The notes beneath the pieces are model-generated. The model had not been told where the DNA came from. It saw nothing but the letters and a program-made list of their open reading frames with translations, and ran no database searches. The position numbers and the translations under genes were made by a program. Below, in pieces: positions 9,202-17,232 of a stretch of 64,000 nucleotides of DNA (positions are counted from its first letter, which is position 1; every line of letters starts with the position of its first letter). Origin of the DNA: CALVGQ01 sp031551965 (GTDB lineage Bacteria; Bacillota_I; Bacilli_A; Erysipelotrichales; Erysipelotrichaceae); contig JAVBMW010000025.1 of assembly GCA_031551965.1 (NCBI GenBank), positions 77,012 to 141,011 on the forward strand. The letters are read 5' to 3'.

Positions 9202-9258
9202 ATATCGAGTGTCGATATTGATTAAATAAAGTCTAACATCGAGACTCGATATTGTCAA
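9202..9258 (-). promoter_or_regulatory. padR promoter with two 17-bp palindromic operators
   Basis: On the minus strand TTGACA (9258-9253), a 17-bp spacer and TAGACT (9235-9230) form the promoter. The spacer is itself a palindrome of the form AYATCGA-N3-TCGATAT (9236-9252, one mismatch). A perfect copy lies at 9202-9218, just beyond the expected transcription start. Centres are 34 bp apart, about three helical turns. Confidence 0.75.
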
Positions 9259-9348
9259 TATACTAACGTTTTCTTGTTATAAAATAGTTATAAAAATGTC
9301 AAAAATACCTTTATTTACAAGGGTTTATGGTTTTAGCCCAAGCACATA

Positions 9349-9377
9349 TTGACAAGTTTAAATATAATGATTACATT
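9349..9377 (+). promoter_or_regulatory. Predicted promoter of the diguanylate cyclase gene
   Basis: TTGACA (9349-9354), a 17-bp spacer and TACATT (9372-9377) lie about 20 bp before the start codon of the GGDEF gene. Confidence 0.5.
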
Positions 9378-9397
9378 GAATGTAAGTAGGTGCCAAT

Positions 9398-10489
9398 ATG
9401 ATAAGCAAACTTAAATATTTTTTTAACTCAAATTATTTTGATAAGCATTTGCCACTAGATTATCGATTGAATATGATTTTCTTTTTGGAGTCACTATGTA
9501 TATCGATTTTATCAGCAACCACAAACACAATATTGAATAAAGGTATATATGGTGTTATTTTTCAATGGAGCTTTATTGCGTTTTGTTTCTATGTTCTATT
9601 CAGCACATATGATTTTAGAATGAAGATTCAAAAACCATTATTATTGTTTACAGCTTTTGTTTATATTCCGTTTTTGTTTTTTCAGACTGCCGGATATAAT
9701 GGGACAGCTGCTTTATTTGCGATTCTTTCAATGTTGTTACTAACGGTACTGTTTTCTGGAAATATACGATATATAATAATCACATTGAATATTTTATTAT
9801 GGATCATTATTTGCTTTATTCAGTTTAAGTATCCACATTTAGTTGTGGATCATGGAAGTGAACAAGCTAAGTTCATCGACTATATTGTAGCTTTAGTTTT
9901 AACGTTAATCAGTATTTCTGTTGTAGGGGTTTACTATCGAAATCAATTTGAGGATGAAGCAGATCGCATTAATCAATTAAATTCAACTCTAGAAACTAAA
10001 AACGAAAAACTAGCCGATTTAGCTACAAAGGATTATATGACTGAAACTTATAATCGCAGGTACTTGATGATGCATTTAGATTCAGTGCTTGGAAAAGAAG
10101 ATGAAAAACAACTATGTTTATTAATGTTTGATTTGGATGATTTTAAACAAATCAACGATGATTATGGACATCTTTGGGGTGATGAAATATTAATTGAAGT
10201 AACTAAAGTTGTTAAATCAATTTTGAGACAAAATGACTTTATCGCAAGATATGGTGGAGAAGAATTTGTGGTTATACTTCATAGAACACCAATAAAAAAC
10301 GCTATTGAAGTAGCGGAAAGAATAAGAAAAGAAATTGCAAATATTCGAATAGATAATGATCATAATGTATCTGTAAGTATTGGATTAACTGCATACGTAG
10401 AAGGAGATACAGGCGATAAAATTATTGAACGTGCTGATTTAAAACTATATATGGCAAAGAAAAAAGGGAAAAATCGCGTCGAACATTAA
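9398..10489 (+). CDS. Membrane-anchored diguanylate cyclase (GGDEF domain)
   Basis: The N-terminal ~190 residues contain about six hydrophobic helices (membrane sensor), followed by a short coiled coil and a GGDEF domain from about residue 205. The active-site A-loop is GGEEF at 286-290, so the enzyme should make c-di-GMP from two GTP. An inhibitory I-site RxxD (RQND, 277-280) lies five residues before it, suggesting product feedback. GTP-site features such as DYMTETYNRRYL and FDLDDFKQINDDYGH are present. It is monocistronic with its own promoter. No EAL or HD-GYP partner is in the window. The input signal is unknown. Confidence 0.92.
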   Translation: MISKLKYFFNSNYFDKHLPLDYRLNMIFFLESLCISILSATTNTILNKGIYGVIFQWSFIAFCFYVLFSTYDFRMKIQKPLLLFTAFVYIPFLFFQTAGYNGTAALFAILSMLLLTVLFSGNIRYIIITLNILLWIIICFIQFKYPHLVVDHGSEQAKFIDYIVALVLTLISISVVGVYYRNQFEDEADRINQLNSTLETKNEKLADLATKDYMTETYNRRYLMMHLDSVLGKEDEKQLCLLMFDLDDFKQINDDYGHLWGDEILIEVTKVVKSILRQNDFIARYGGEEFVVILHRTPIKNAIEVAERIRKEIANIRIDNDHNVSVSIGLTAYVEGDTGDKIIERADLKLYMAKKKGKNRVEH

Positions 10490-10507
10490 AGTTTTTTAAA
10501 AATTTGC

Positions 10508-10820
10508 TTGACAGGTTATAAGCTAGAGGATAAGATTAGAACTATAAAAACGTTGAAAAGAAAAGTATCTTCATGAAACTTAACATAGAGAGCCTTGGAA
10601 GTGGTGAAACAAGGATAAGGATTAATGATGAGAAAATGGTCTTGGAGTTGCATGGGTGAGGGAAATCTAAACCTATGACGTGAGCGCCCGTTAAAGCGAT
10701 AGAGTATAACTTAATATATTAAGCGTACTTGAAGAGGTTAGTTTAGTGATAAACTAGCGAATTAAGGTGGTAACACGTGATATTATATCCCGTCCTTTAT
10801 ATAGGATGGGATTTTTTTTA
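10508..10820 (+). promoter_or_regulatory. T-box leader (Met specifier) for the metNIQ operon
   Basis: A promoter TTGACA-N17-TAAGAT (10508-10536) leads into a leader with an AGAGAG element, a stem-loop containing GGTG, and a T-box sequence AAGGTGGTAACACG (10764-10777). A terminator stem ATCCCGTCC/GGATGGGAT (10787-10795 and 10804-10812, one G-U pair) ends in a T-run. Aligning with the metG leader at 28.2 kb (GAAAATGGT here, GAACATGGT there) puts the specifier at ATG 10636-10638, which reads methionine. Uncharged tRNA-Met would favour readthrough into the methionine importer. Confidence 0.85.
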
Positions 10821-10838
10821 CTAGGGGGGTAATAAAAC

Positions 10839-11873
10839 ATGTTAAGACTGGAACATGTCAGTAAAACATTTGAAACCAGAAAAGATGATGTACATGCAGT
10901 AGTAGATGTCAGCCTAAAAGTTCAAAAAGGAGAAATCTATGGCTTGATTGGATTTAGTGGAGCAGGGAAGTCAACGTTGATTCGTTTGATCAATCTGCTT
11001 GAAAAACCAACCAGTGGTGAAGTCATTGTGGACAATGTAAATCTGACAAAATTAAATGAAAAACAACTTCGTGAGCAACGAAAAAAAATTGGAATGATAT
11101 TCCAACATTTCAATCTAATGCGCTCCCGTACCGTTTTCAACAATATTGCTTATCCATTAAGCGGAAGCGGTTTATCAAAATCGGAAATTAAAGACAAAGT
11201 TACGAAATTATTAAAATTGGTCGAACTGGAAGATAAGGCAGATGCTTATCCGTCTCAATTATCAGGAGGGCAGAAGCAGCGGGTTGCGATTGCCAGGGCA
11301 TTGGCAAATGATCCGAAATTACTTCTCTGCGATGAGGCAACCAGTGCTTTGGATCCTCAAACAACACGTTCAATTTTACATCTTTTAAAACAAGTGAATC
11401 GTCAGTTAGGAATAACGATTGTTCTGATAACCCATGAAATGGGTGTCATCAAAGAAATCTGCGACCGTGTAGGAATCATGGAAGATGGACAAATTAAAGA
11501 ATCAGGTCAGGTAGTGGATATTTTTTATGAACCGAAAGAAGAAATCACCAAAAATTTTATTTCAACAGCACAAAACTTAGATAAAATTGTCGAACTTATT
11601 GAAGATGATTCTGAAATCACTCGATTAAAACCTGGCGGTAAAATTGCTTTATTGTCCTATAACACAATCAATACCAATGACGCTTTGATTTCAAAAATAT
11701 CCCGTGACTTTAATGTTGATGCTAACATCATCTTCGGGAATATTGAAGTCTTCCAAAATAAACCATTAGGTCGTTTAGTTGTCATCTTTAATGGACAGAC
11801 AAAAGATATTGAGCAGTCAATTGATTTTTTGAAAAAATCCGATGTGAAAGTAGAGGTTATCAAATCATGTTAG
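10839..11873 (+). CDS. metN: Methionine ABC importer ATP-binding protein
   Basis: A complete ABC ATPase: Walker A GFSGAGKST, Q-loop, signature LSGGQKQRVAIARAL, Walker B LLLCDEATSALD and the H-loop His in TIVLITHEMG. The C-terminal ~90 residues form a NIL domain, the methionine-sensing regulatory domain characteristic of MetN. At 344 aa the length is normal. The operon order metN-metI-metQ and the Met T-box agree. It overlaps metI by 7 nt. Confidence 0.95.
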   Translation: MLRLEHVSKTFETRKDDVHAVVDVSLKVQKGEIYGLIGFSGAGKSTLIRLINLLEKPTSGEVIVDNVNLTKLNEKQLREQRKKIGMIFQHFNLMRSRTVFNNIAYPLSGSGLSKSEIKDKVTKLLKLVELEDKADAYPSQLSGGQKQRVAIARALANDPKLLLCDEATSALDPQTTRSILHLLKQVNRQLGITIVLITHEMGVIKEICDRVGIMEDGQIKESGQVVDIFYEPKEEITKNFISTAQNLDKIVELIEDDSEITRLKPGGKIALLSYNTINTNDALISKISRDFNVDANIIFGNIEVFQNKPLGRLVVIFNGQTKDIEQSIDFLKKSDVKVEVIKSC

Positions 11874-12547
11874 AACTATTATTGCCTTTATTTCCAAACT
11901 TCGTGAAACTCTGGCCACAATTCGTGAAGGCAATTGGAGAAACGATTCAAATGGTTGTTTATTCTGGGAGTTTCTCGTTTGTGATTGGACTATTCTTTGG
12001 TATATTGCTTACAGTGACTAGACCTGGTGGTATCATGCAACAAAAGATCATCTACAATTTGATCGACAAGGCAATCAATATTATTCGATCAATTCCATTT
12101 ATTATATTGATTGTCATGCTTATAAGTGTAACTCGAGCTTTGGTTGGTACAGCAATCGGGGTAAAGGGAGCGATCTTTCCACTCATTATAGGAACAGTTC
12201 CGTTCTTCGCAAGACAAGTCGAAACAGCTATTGCTGAAGTCGATAAAGGGTTGATTGAAGCAGCCCAATCCATGGGAGATAGTCCATGGCAGCTTATCTT
12301 CAGAGTATTTTTAAAAGAAAGTATCCCCAGTATTGCCCGAGTAACTATGGTAACGGCAGTGAATCTGGTGGGACTTACCGCAATGGCAGGTGCTGTTGGG
12401 GCAGGCGGACTTGGAGATTTCGCCATTCGCTTTGGTTATCAGCAGCGTATGAATGATATGACATTCGCAGCTGTTCTGGTAATTTTATTGATTGTAACTG
12501 TGATTCAAACCATTGGTAATTTAATTATTAAAGTGACAACTCACTAA
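11867..12547 (+). CDS. metI: Methionine ABC importer permease
   Basis: A 226-aa permease with about five membrane helices and the MetI/BPD_transp_1 coupling region (EAAQSMGDSPWQLIFRVFLK, then GLTAMAGAVGAGGLGDFAI). It forms the membrane channel with MetN as the ATPase and MetQ as the binding lipoprotein. The 7-nt overlap with metN indicates translational coupling. Confidence 0.94.
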   Translation: MLELLLPLFPNFVKLWPQFVKAIGETIQMVVYSGSFSFVIGLFFGILLTVTRPGGIMQQKIIYNLIDKAINIIRSIPFIILIVMLISVTRALVGTAIGVKGAIFPLIIGTVPFFARQVETAIAEVDKGLIEAAQSMGDSPWQLIFRVFLKESIPSIARVTMVTAVNLVGLTAMAGAVGAGGLGDFAIRFGYQQRMNDMTFAAVLVILLIVTVIQTIGNLIIKVTTH

Positions 12548-12559
12548 GGGAGAAAGAAA

Positions 12560-13375
12560 ATGAAAAAATTATTTAAAACAGTACTTGCCTTCAGTTTATT
12601 ACTAGGGCTTTCCGCATGCAACAGTAAACCAAAAGAACAAGAAGTAACCATCGTTAAAGTAGGTGTCGTAGGATCCTATAATGATCAATGGGATACTGTC
12701 AATGAAATTTTAGCCAAAGACAATATTCAAGTTGAACTAGTTGCCTTCGGTGATTATTCACTTCCAAACCGTGCTTTAGCTGATAAAGATATCGATTTGA
12801 ATGCTTTCCAACATCATGCCTTCTTAGAAAATGACTGCACTAAAAACAACTATGATTTAGTAGCAATAGGAGATACGTTGATCGCTCCATTAGGAATTTA
12901 CAATAACAAAGATAAAATTAGTTCAGTAGACCAGTTTAAAGATGGTGATATTATTGCGATTCCAGCAGATGCTACAAATGGAGGACGTGCTTTAAAATTA
13001 TTAGAAGAAGTAGGTCTTATCAAATGTGATCCAGCTACTGGCTGGCTACCAACTGTAGCTGATATTGAATATATAGTTAATGTTCAAATAATGGAACTTG
13101 AATCAGGAATGTTGGCAAATACATTACCAGATGTTACAGCTGCTTTGATCAATGGGGGTAATGCCTTCACTGCTGGTTTAAACCCAACAAAAGATACAAT
13201 CTATATGGAAACAATCGGTGATAATGCAGCTCGCTTGAAAAACATTATTGCTGCACGTACTGAAGATAAAGATAACGAAATCTATTTGAAAATTGTAGCT
13301 GCATATCAAACTGATGAAGTAGCAGCAAAACTTGATGAAGCTTATGATGGTGCATTCCTTCCAGCTTGGAAATAA
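12560..13375 (+). CDS. metQ: Methionine-binding lipoprotein (NLPA family)
   Basis: A lipoprotein signal peptide ends in LSAC (lipobox), followed by an NLPA/MetQ fold: VGVVGSYNDQWDTV, then DIDLNAFQHHAFLEND, typical for D/L-methionine-binding proteins. At 271 aa the length is normal. It starts 12 bp after metI behind GGGAG and delivers substrate to MetNI at the outer face of the membrane. Confidence 0.94.
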   Translation: MKKLFKTVLAFSLLLGLSACNSKPKEQEVTIVKVGVVGSYNDQWDTVNEILAKDNIQVELVAFGDYSLPNRALADKDIDLNAFQHHAFLENDCTKNNYDLVAIGDTLIAPLGIYNNKDKISSVDQFKDGDIIAIPADATNGGRALKLLEEVGLIKCDPATGWLPTVADIEYIVNVQIMELESGMLANTLPDVTAALINGGNAFTAGLNPTKDTIYMETIGDNAARLKNIIAARTEDKDNEIYLKIVAAYQTDEVAAKLDEAYDGAFLPAWK

Positions 13376-13380
13376 GTCTT

Positions 13381-14556
13381 ATGGAATTAGCTGAATTTGT
13401 ATTAAACCAAAAAGAATATTGTACGGATTTAAGAAGATGGTTTCATATGCATCCGGAACCTTCTCTTAAAGAATACAATACGGCAAAAAAAATAGAAGAA
13501 GAACTCGATAAGCTCAAAATTGAGCATAAGCGTGTCGGTGAAACTGGTGTGGTAGCATCCATTTTCGGTCAACCTTCTGATAAAGTACTTGTGATTCGTG
13601 CAGATACAGATGCTTTGGTAATGCAAGATTTGAAGGAAAACTGTAGTTATCGTTCTTTGAATGAGGGAATTGATCATGCTTGTGGACATGATGGGCATAC
13701 TGCATCCTTACTCACAACAGCCAAAATCTTAACAGAAATGAAAGATCAATTTAATGGTGAAGTACGTTTGTTTTTTCAACAATCGGAAGAAAATGGGCAA
13801 GGGGCAAGACAATTTGTCAAAGCTGGACACCTTGAAAATGTAAGTAGAGTTATTGGCTATCATGGGACGTCTGATTTAGACATTGGAGTTGTTTCTTTGA
13901 CACCAGGACCAAACTGTGCAGCATGCGACTATTTCAAAATTACAGTTAAAGGAAAAGGTGCGCATGTCTCAGTACCTCATCAAGGGGTAGATGCATTGTA
14001 TATTGCCAGTCAGATCGTCGTTAATCTGCAATCTATTGTCGCTAGACAGACCAGTCCATTAGATACAGTTGTTGTAGGAGTCGGTGTACTTCAAGCGGGA
14101 ACTTCATACAACATTATTGCAAACGAAGCGATACTTGAAGGAACCACAAGAACCTTTACGCAAGAAGCTCGTGAGAAAACAAATCTTAAAGTTACTCAAA
14201 TTGCACAAGAAATCGCAAAATTATACGATGCTGAAGCAGAAGTTGAGTTTCAAAGTTTTGCAAATCCTCTTATTAACAATGAAACGGTAGCACTAGAGCT
14301 AAAAGATCAAGCCGAAAAAATTCTTGGGATTGAAAATATCAGACAGAATACATCGAAGCGCTTAGGTGCTGATGACTTCGCAGACTTTCTACAAATAGTT
14401 CCAGGTTGTTATATGTTTGTCGGAACTCGTAATTCGCATGATCCAAATACAGCAATGGCACATCATCATGGATTATTTGATATTGATGAACAAAGTATGT
14501 TGATTGCAACAAATGTATTTGTAAATTATGCATTATGGTACTTAAATAAGATTTAA
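13381..14556 (+). CDS. M20-family amidohydrolase (N-acyl-amino-acid hydrolase-like)
   Basis: A 391-aa metallopeptidase with the M20D motifs VIRADTDAL, DHACGHDGHTASLL (metal ligands), SEENGQGARQF and a dimerisation domain. These enzymes remove acyl groups from N-acyl amino acids or cleave hippurate-like amides. The ATG at 13381 is preferred to a TTG five codons upstream, which would lie inside metQ; GGAAATAAG around the metQ stop serves as the ribosome site. Its place as fourth gene of a Met T-box operon suggests it frees methionine (or cysteine) from imported N-acyl derivatives. That is inference. Confidence 0.88.
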   Translation: MELAEFVLNQKEYCTDLRRWFHMHPEPSLKEYNTAKKIEEELDKLKIEHKRVGETGVVASIFGQPSDKVLVIRADTDALVMQDLKENCSYRSLNEGIDHACGHDGHTASLLTTAKILTEMKDQFNGEVRLFFQQSEENGQGARQFVKAGHLENVSRVIGYHGTSDLDIGVVSLTPGPNCAACDYFKITVKGKGAHVSVPHQGVDALYIASQIVVNLQSIVARQTSPLDTVVVGVGVLQAGTSYNIIANEAILEGTTRTFTQEAREKTNLKVTQIAQEIAKLYDAEAEVEFQSFANPLINNETVALELKDQAEKILGIENIRQNTSKRLGADDFADFLQIVPGCYMFVGTRNSHDPNTAMAHHHGLFDIDEQSMLIATNVFVNYALWYLNKI

Positions 14557-14558
14557 TA

Positions 14559-14610
14559 AAAAGAGCATTCACGATAGAGAAATCAAATTTCTATAACGTG
14601 AGGCTCTTTT
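14559..14610. terminator. Terminator of the metNIQ operon
   Basis: A long imperfect hairpin. The base AAAAGAGC (14559-14566) pairs with GCTCTTTT (14603-14610); inner segments TTCACG/CGTGA and GAAAT/ATTTC continue the stem. The T-rich 3' end stops the operon. Confidence 0.75.
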
Positions 14611-14667
14611 CATTTTTCCAGTTAATAACTCGTTGATATATTATTTATAGAAGTAATTGATCGAGAC

Positions 14668-15720
14668 TCATCTATAACATGTTTGATAAGTATTTCCTTT
14701 TGTATCTACAAAATCAATGAAGTGATAATTATCTAAAGGAAGATCATCAATTTCAACACCATTTTCATAAGCTGTCAGACCAAGAGCTTTAAAGTTTATT
14801 AGCTGTTCATCTATTTCTGTTGAACAAGCACTTACTTTCTCCATAACAGTACTATTGATTGAAAAATCCTTGTTTTCAAACTCTGTGGGTCTCAAGTAAA
14901 CTTTATAATCAGGATAAAATTTAGGATAATAATAAAATAGTTCATCTTTAATTAAACTTATAAAATAATCTATGATTGCATCCTGTGGGTCCAACATTTC
15001 GACACCATTGACATTGAAAGAAGTGCCACATTCATCTTTAAGAACTAGAGTATTTCCAAGTTTATCAGTAATCGTTACGGTTACAGGGTCGATTTCCTGA
15101 CCGGAAGCGAGATGATAAACACAACCCATAACATCTTCAGGATGAGTATATCCAGACATTGTAACGTTTTTGACCTTATCAACAAACAAATCTCTAGCTT
15201 CATCAGTTTTCAAAGTTAAATGACTACTTCTTGTGCTATTTATAAATATATCAGCTTCAATAGATGAAATATCATTCATAAGGAAAATACCAATAGGTAT
15301 ATCCTTGCCAGTTAAAATTGCTTCTTTGGATTCCTTACTCAATTCCAAAGAGCTATTAAAAGGTAATTCAGATACAGAGATTGTAACATCATCGATAGTT
15401 ATAAAATGTCCGTCATGAAAATTCATCAAAATAACTTCATTCTCAATAAGCAATTCAATAGTAAAATCTTCAAAAAGAATTAAATCACTTTGAACATTAT
15501 GATCAGCTGCAATTTCACTTTGAAATGGATAATTGACTTTCTCTAGTTTTGTACCATTACTATAAGTTATTGTACAAATAAGAGAATCATCAAACTGTTC
15601 CAAGGAAATTCCACTTTCACTTATAATCGATTTATCGTTTCGCTCCTCTTGCTTTTCAACTCTTTCACATCCCATAAAAACAAGAATAATTAATAAAGGA
15701 AGTATAACTAATTTTTTCAT
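14668..15720 (-). CDS. Uncharacterised lipoprotein, 350 aa
   Basis: A lipoprotein signal peptide MKKLVILPLLIILVFMGC (lipobox FMGC) is followed by a Glu/Asp-rich linker and a secreted region of ~320 residues without a family I recognise. The sequence looks beta-rich (many alternating hydrophobic stretches) and has several Cys (for example DECGTSF, ACSTEID, TCYR). A GGAGG-like site precedes the start. It is anchored on the outer membrane surface; its role is unknown. Confidence 0.7.
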   Translation of the reverse strand: MKKLVILPLLIILVFMGCERVEKQEERNDKSIISESGISLEQFDDSLICTITYSNGTKLEKVNYPFQSEIAADHNVQSDLILFEDFTIELLIENEVILMNFHDGHFITIDDVTISVSELPFNSSLELSKESKEAILTGKDIPIGIFLMNDISSIEADIFINSTRSSHLTLKTDEARDLFVDKVKNVTMSGYTHPEDVMGCVYHLASGQEIDPVTVTITDKLGNTLVLKDECGTSFNVNGVEMLDPQDAIIDYFISLIKDELFYYYPKFYPDYKVYLRPTEFENKDFSINSTVMEKVSACSTEIDEQLINFKALGLTAYENGVEIDDLPLDNYHFIDFVDTKGNTYQTCYR

Positions 15721-15864
15721 AAACTTGCCTCCTATAAATGTTTAGTAAAGAAGAACATTATAAACACTCTTCTTATGTGATTTCAATATCTAAATATATA
15801 CGAAGATAATTTTTCTTGAATTCGAATCAAAAGATGAACCATTATAAATTTACAAAACACAAGA

Positions 15865-16158
15865 TCACTTTTTTAATTTCTCTAATTCTTTTTCTGCATA
15901 TTCTTTTTCGGCTTTCAGCTCGTCAAGATATTTTTCCAAATCTTTGACACTTTTATTTTCTTCTAACCTAGTCTTTATTAAGTCTTCTTGCAGAATTATA
16001 TCATTTGTAAGAATTTTAATTCTCATTTCATAAATCTTTATTTTATCGTCTTTCGTATATACTTCGCTACTGGGAGTTGGAGATACCTCGACAGAGTCAC
16101 TAGCATAGCAACCAAACAAAGAAATCAATATTAAACATAAAATTATTTTCTTAATCAT
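15865..16158 (-). CDS. Small coiled-coil lipoprotein, 97 aa
   Basis: A signal peptide ends in SLFGC (lipobox), then a short Ser/Pro/Thr linker, then ~65 residues of charged heptad-like sequence (EMRIKILTNDIILQEDLI, ending LKAEKEYAEKELEKLKK) predicted to be a coiled coil. It starts 2 bp after the upstream membrane protein stop, so the two form an operon. Function unknown. Confidence 0.65.
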   Translation of the reverse strand: MIKKIILCLILISLFGCYASDSVEVSPTPSSEVYTKDDKIKIYEMRIKILTNDIILQEDLIKTRLEENKSVKDLEKYLDELKAEKEYAEKELEKLKK

Positions 16159-16160
16159 TT

Positions 16161-16643
16161 TTAGTTAATCCCCCTTACTTCATTATTTTGTATATTTTTA
16201 TCTCTCTTGTTCCGAGTTTTTTGATAAAAACACAAATTGATCGAAAATGGAAAGCCTATAAAACACAGTATTAAATTAGGCATGGTTGATTCATAAAATT
16301 TCATAAATGACCAACTACCATCTAAAGCGGATCCGCCAATTGACATTACAATCATAAATGTTTCAAAAGAAAGGCATAATACAAGCATAAAAGCAAATCC
16401 CACACATAGTTTAATAAACATATTTAATGACTTAGAACGAATAAGCAAGATAATATTTAAAATTGAGCAAAAGATAAATCCTATGCAAAAAAACCATTCA
16501 ATATAAACGATCTTATAAAAGAAATAACCATAATGCTTACCTAGTATTAAAGTCATGCCTGCATGATAAAACATTATGATAACACAAATTAATATGATTA
16601 CATTAATAAGTATAAATATTGGATTTATCTTTTTTATATTCAT
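16161..16643 (-). CDS. Four-helix integral membrane protein, 160 aa
   Basis: Four hydrophobic segments at about residues 10-30, 43-66, 78-100 and 120-140, with a positively charged C-terminus (QKTRNKRDKN). No recognised domain. It is co-transcribed with the coiled-coil lipoprotein that follows. Function unknown. Confidence 0.6.
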   Translation of the reverse strand: MNIKKINPIFILINVIILICVIIMFYHAGMTLILGKHYGYFFYKIVYIEWFFCIGFIFCSILNIILLIRSKSLNMFIKLCVGFAFMLVLCLSFETFMIVMSIGGSALDGSWSFMKFYESTMPNLILCFIGFPFSINLCFYQKTRNKRDKNIQNNEVRGIN

Positions 16644-16804
16644 AGTCAGCTCCTTATATATTCCTAAAATTAATCAATTACGGTTTCTCCACTACTTCAT
16701 CATACCTTGCCTTTCTTAATTCAAATATAACTATAGTCGCAAATAATGTCAACATGTAAAATAAAAATAATGAAAAAGTTTTATTGAAATTAGTAATAGT
16801 GATA

Positions 16805-16815
16805 TACATATTGTA
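16805..16815. promoter_or_regulatory. Possible BlaI-type operator
   Basis: TACA-TAT-TGTA lies about 50 bp before the BlaI-like gene and resembles the TACA/TGTA dyads bound by BlaI and MecI. Only one copy was seen, so the call is tentative. Confidence 0.4.
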
Positions 16816-16863
16816 ATTTTAGACTATATAAAATATAATGCTTTTAGAAGGAGAATTTTAAAT

Positions 16864-17232
16864 ATGAATATATCACCATCAGAATTAATAATCATGGACG
16901 TTTTGTGGGAAACTAACGAGCCACTCACAAGTAGTATGGTCTATGATCGAATTAACGCAATTTATCCAGATAAATGGCAATATCATACGATCGTTACATT
17001 TTTATCGCGGCTAGTTCAAAAGAAGGCAGCAAAATATAATGTAGAAGGAAGAAATTATTTATACTATTCAAATGTGGAAAGAGATGCATACTTCAAAAAA
17101 TATATTAATGAAAAATTTGATAAACATCACATTGATTCTTCTGTTGCATTTATTGGATTATTAGGGGAGAAATATACTAAAGAGAACATAGATGCTGCTA
17201 AAAAATTACTTGAGGAATATAAAAAGAAATGA
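16864..17232 (+). CDS. BlaI/MecI-family repressor
   Basis: A 122-aa winged-HTH regulator: ISPSELIIMDVLWETNEPLT, WQYHTIVTFLSRLVQKKA, then a dimerisation region. In known systems the paired M56 sensor protease leads to cleavage of this repressor and derepression. AGAAGGAG precedes the start. The stop overlaps the start of the M56 gene, so the pair is coupled. Confidence 0.88.
   Translation: MNISPSELIIMDVLWETNEPLTSSMVYDRINAIYPDKWQYHTIVTFLSRLVQKKAAKYNVEGRNYLYYSNVERDAYFKKYINEKFDKHHIDSSVAFIGLLGEKYTKENIDAAKKLLEEYKKK

Noticed and set aside
10664..10680. ATC at GGAAATCTA or ATG at 10675 as T-box specifier of the metN leader
   Set aside because: Alignment with the metG leader supports ATG at 10636-10638 in the same structural position; these triplets lie further 3'.
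12052..12426. 124-codon minus-strand frame opposite metI
   Set aside because: Antisense shadow of a well-supported permease gene.
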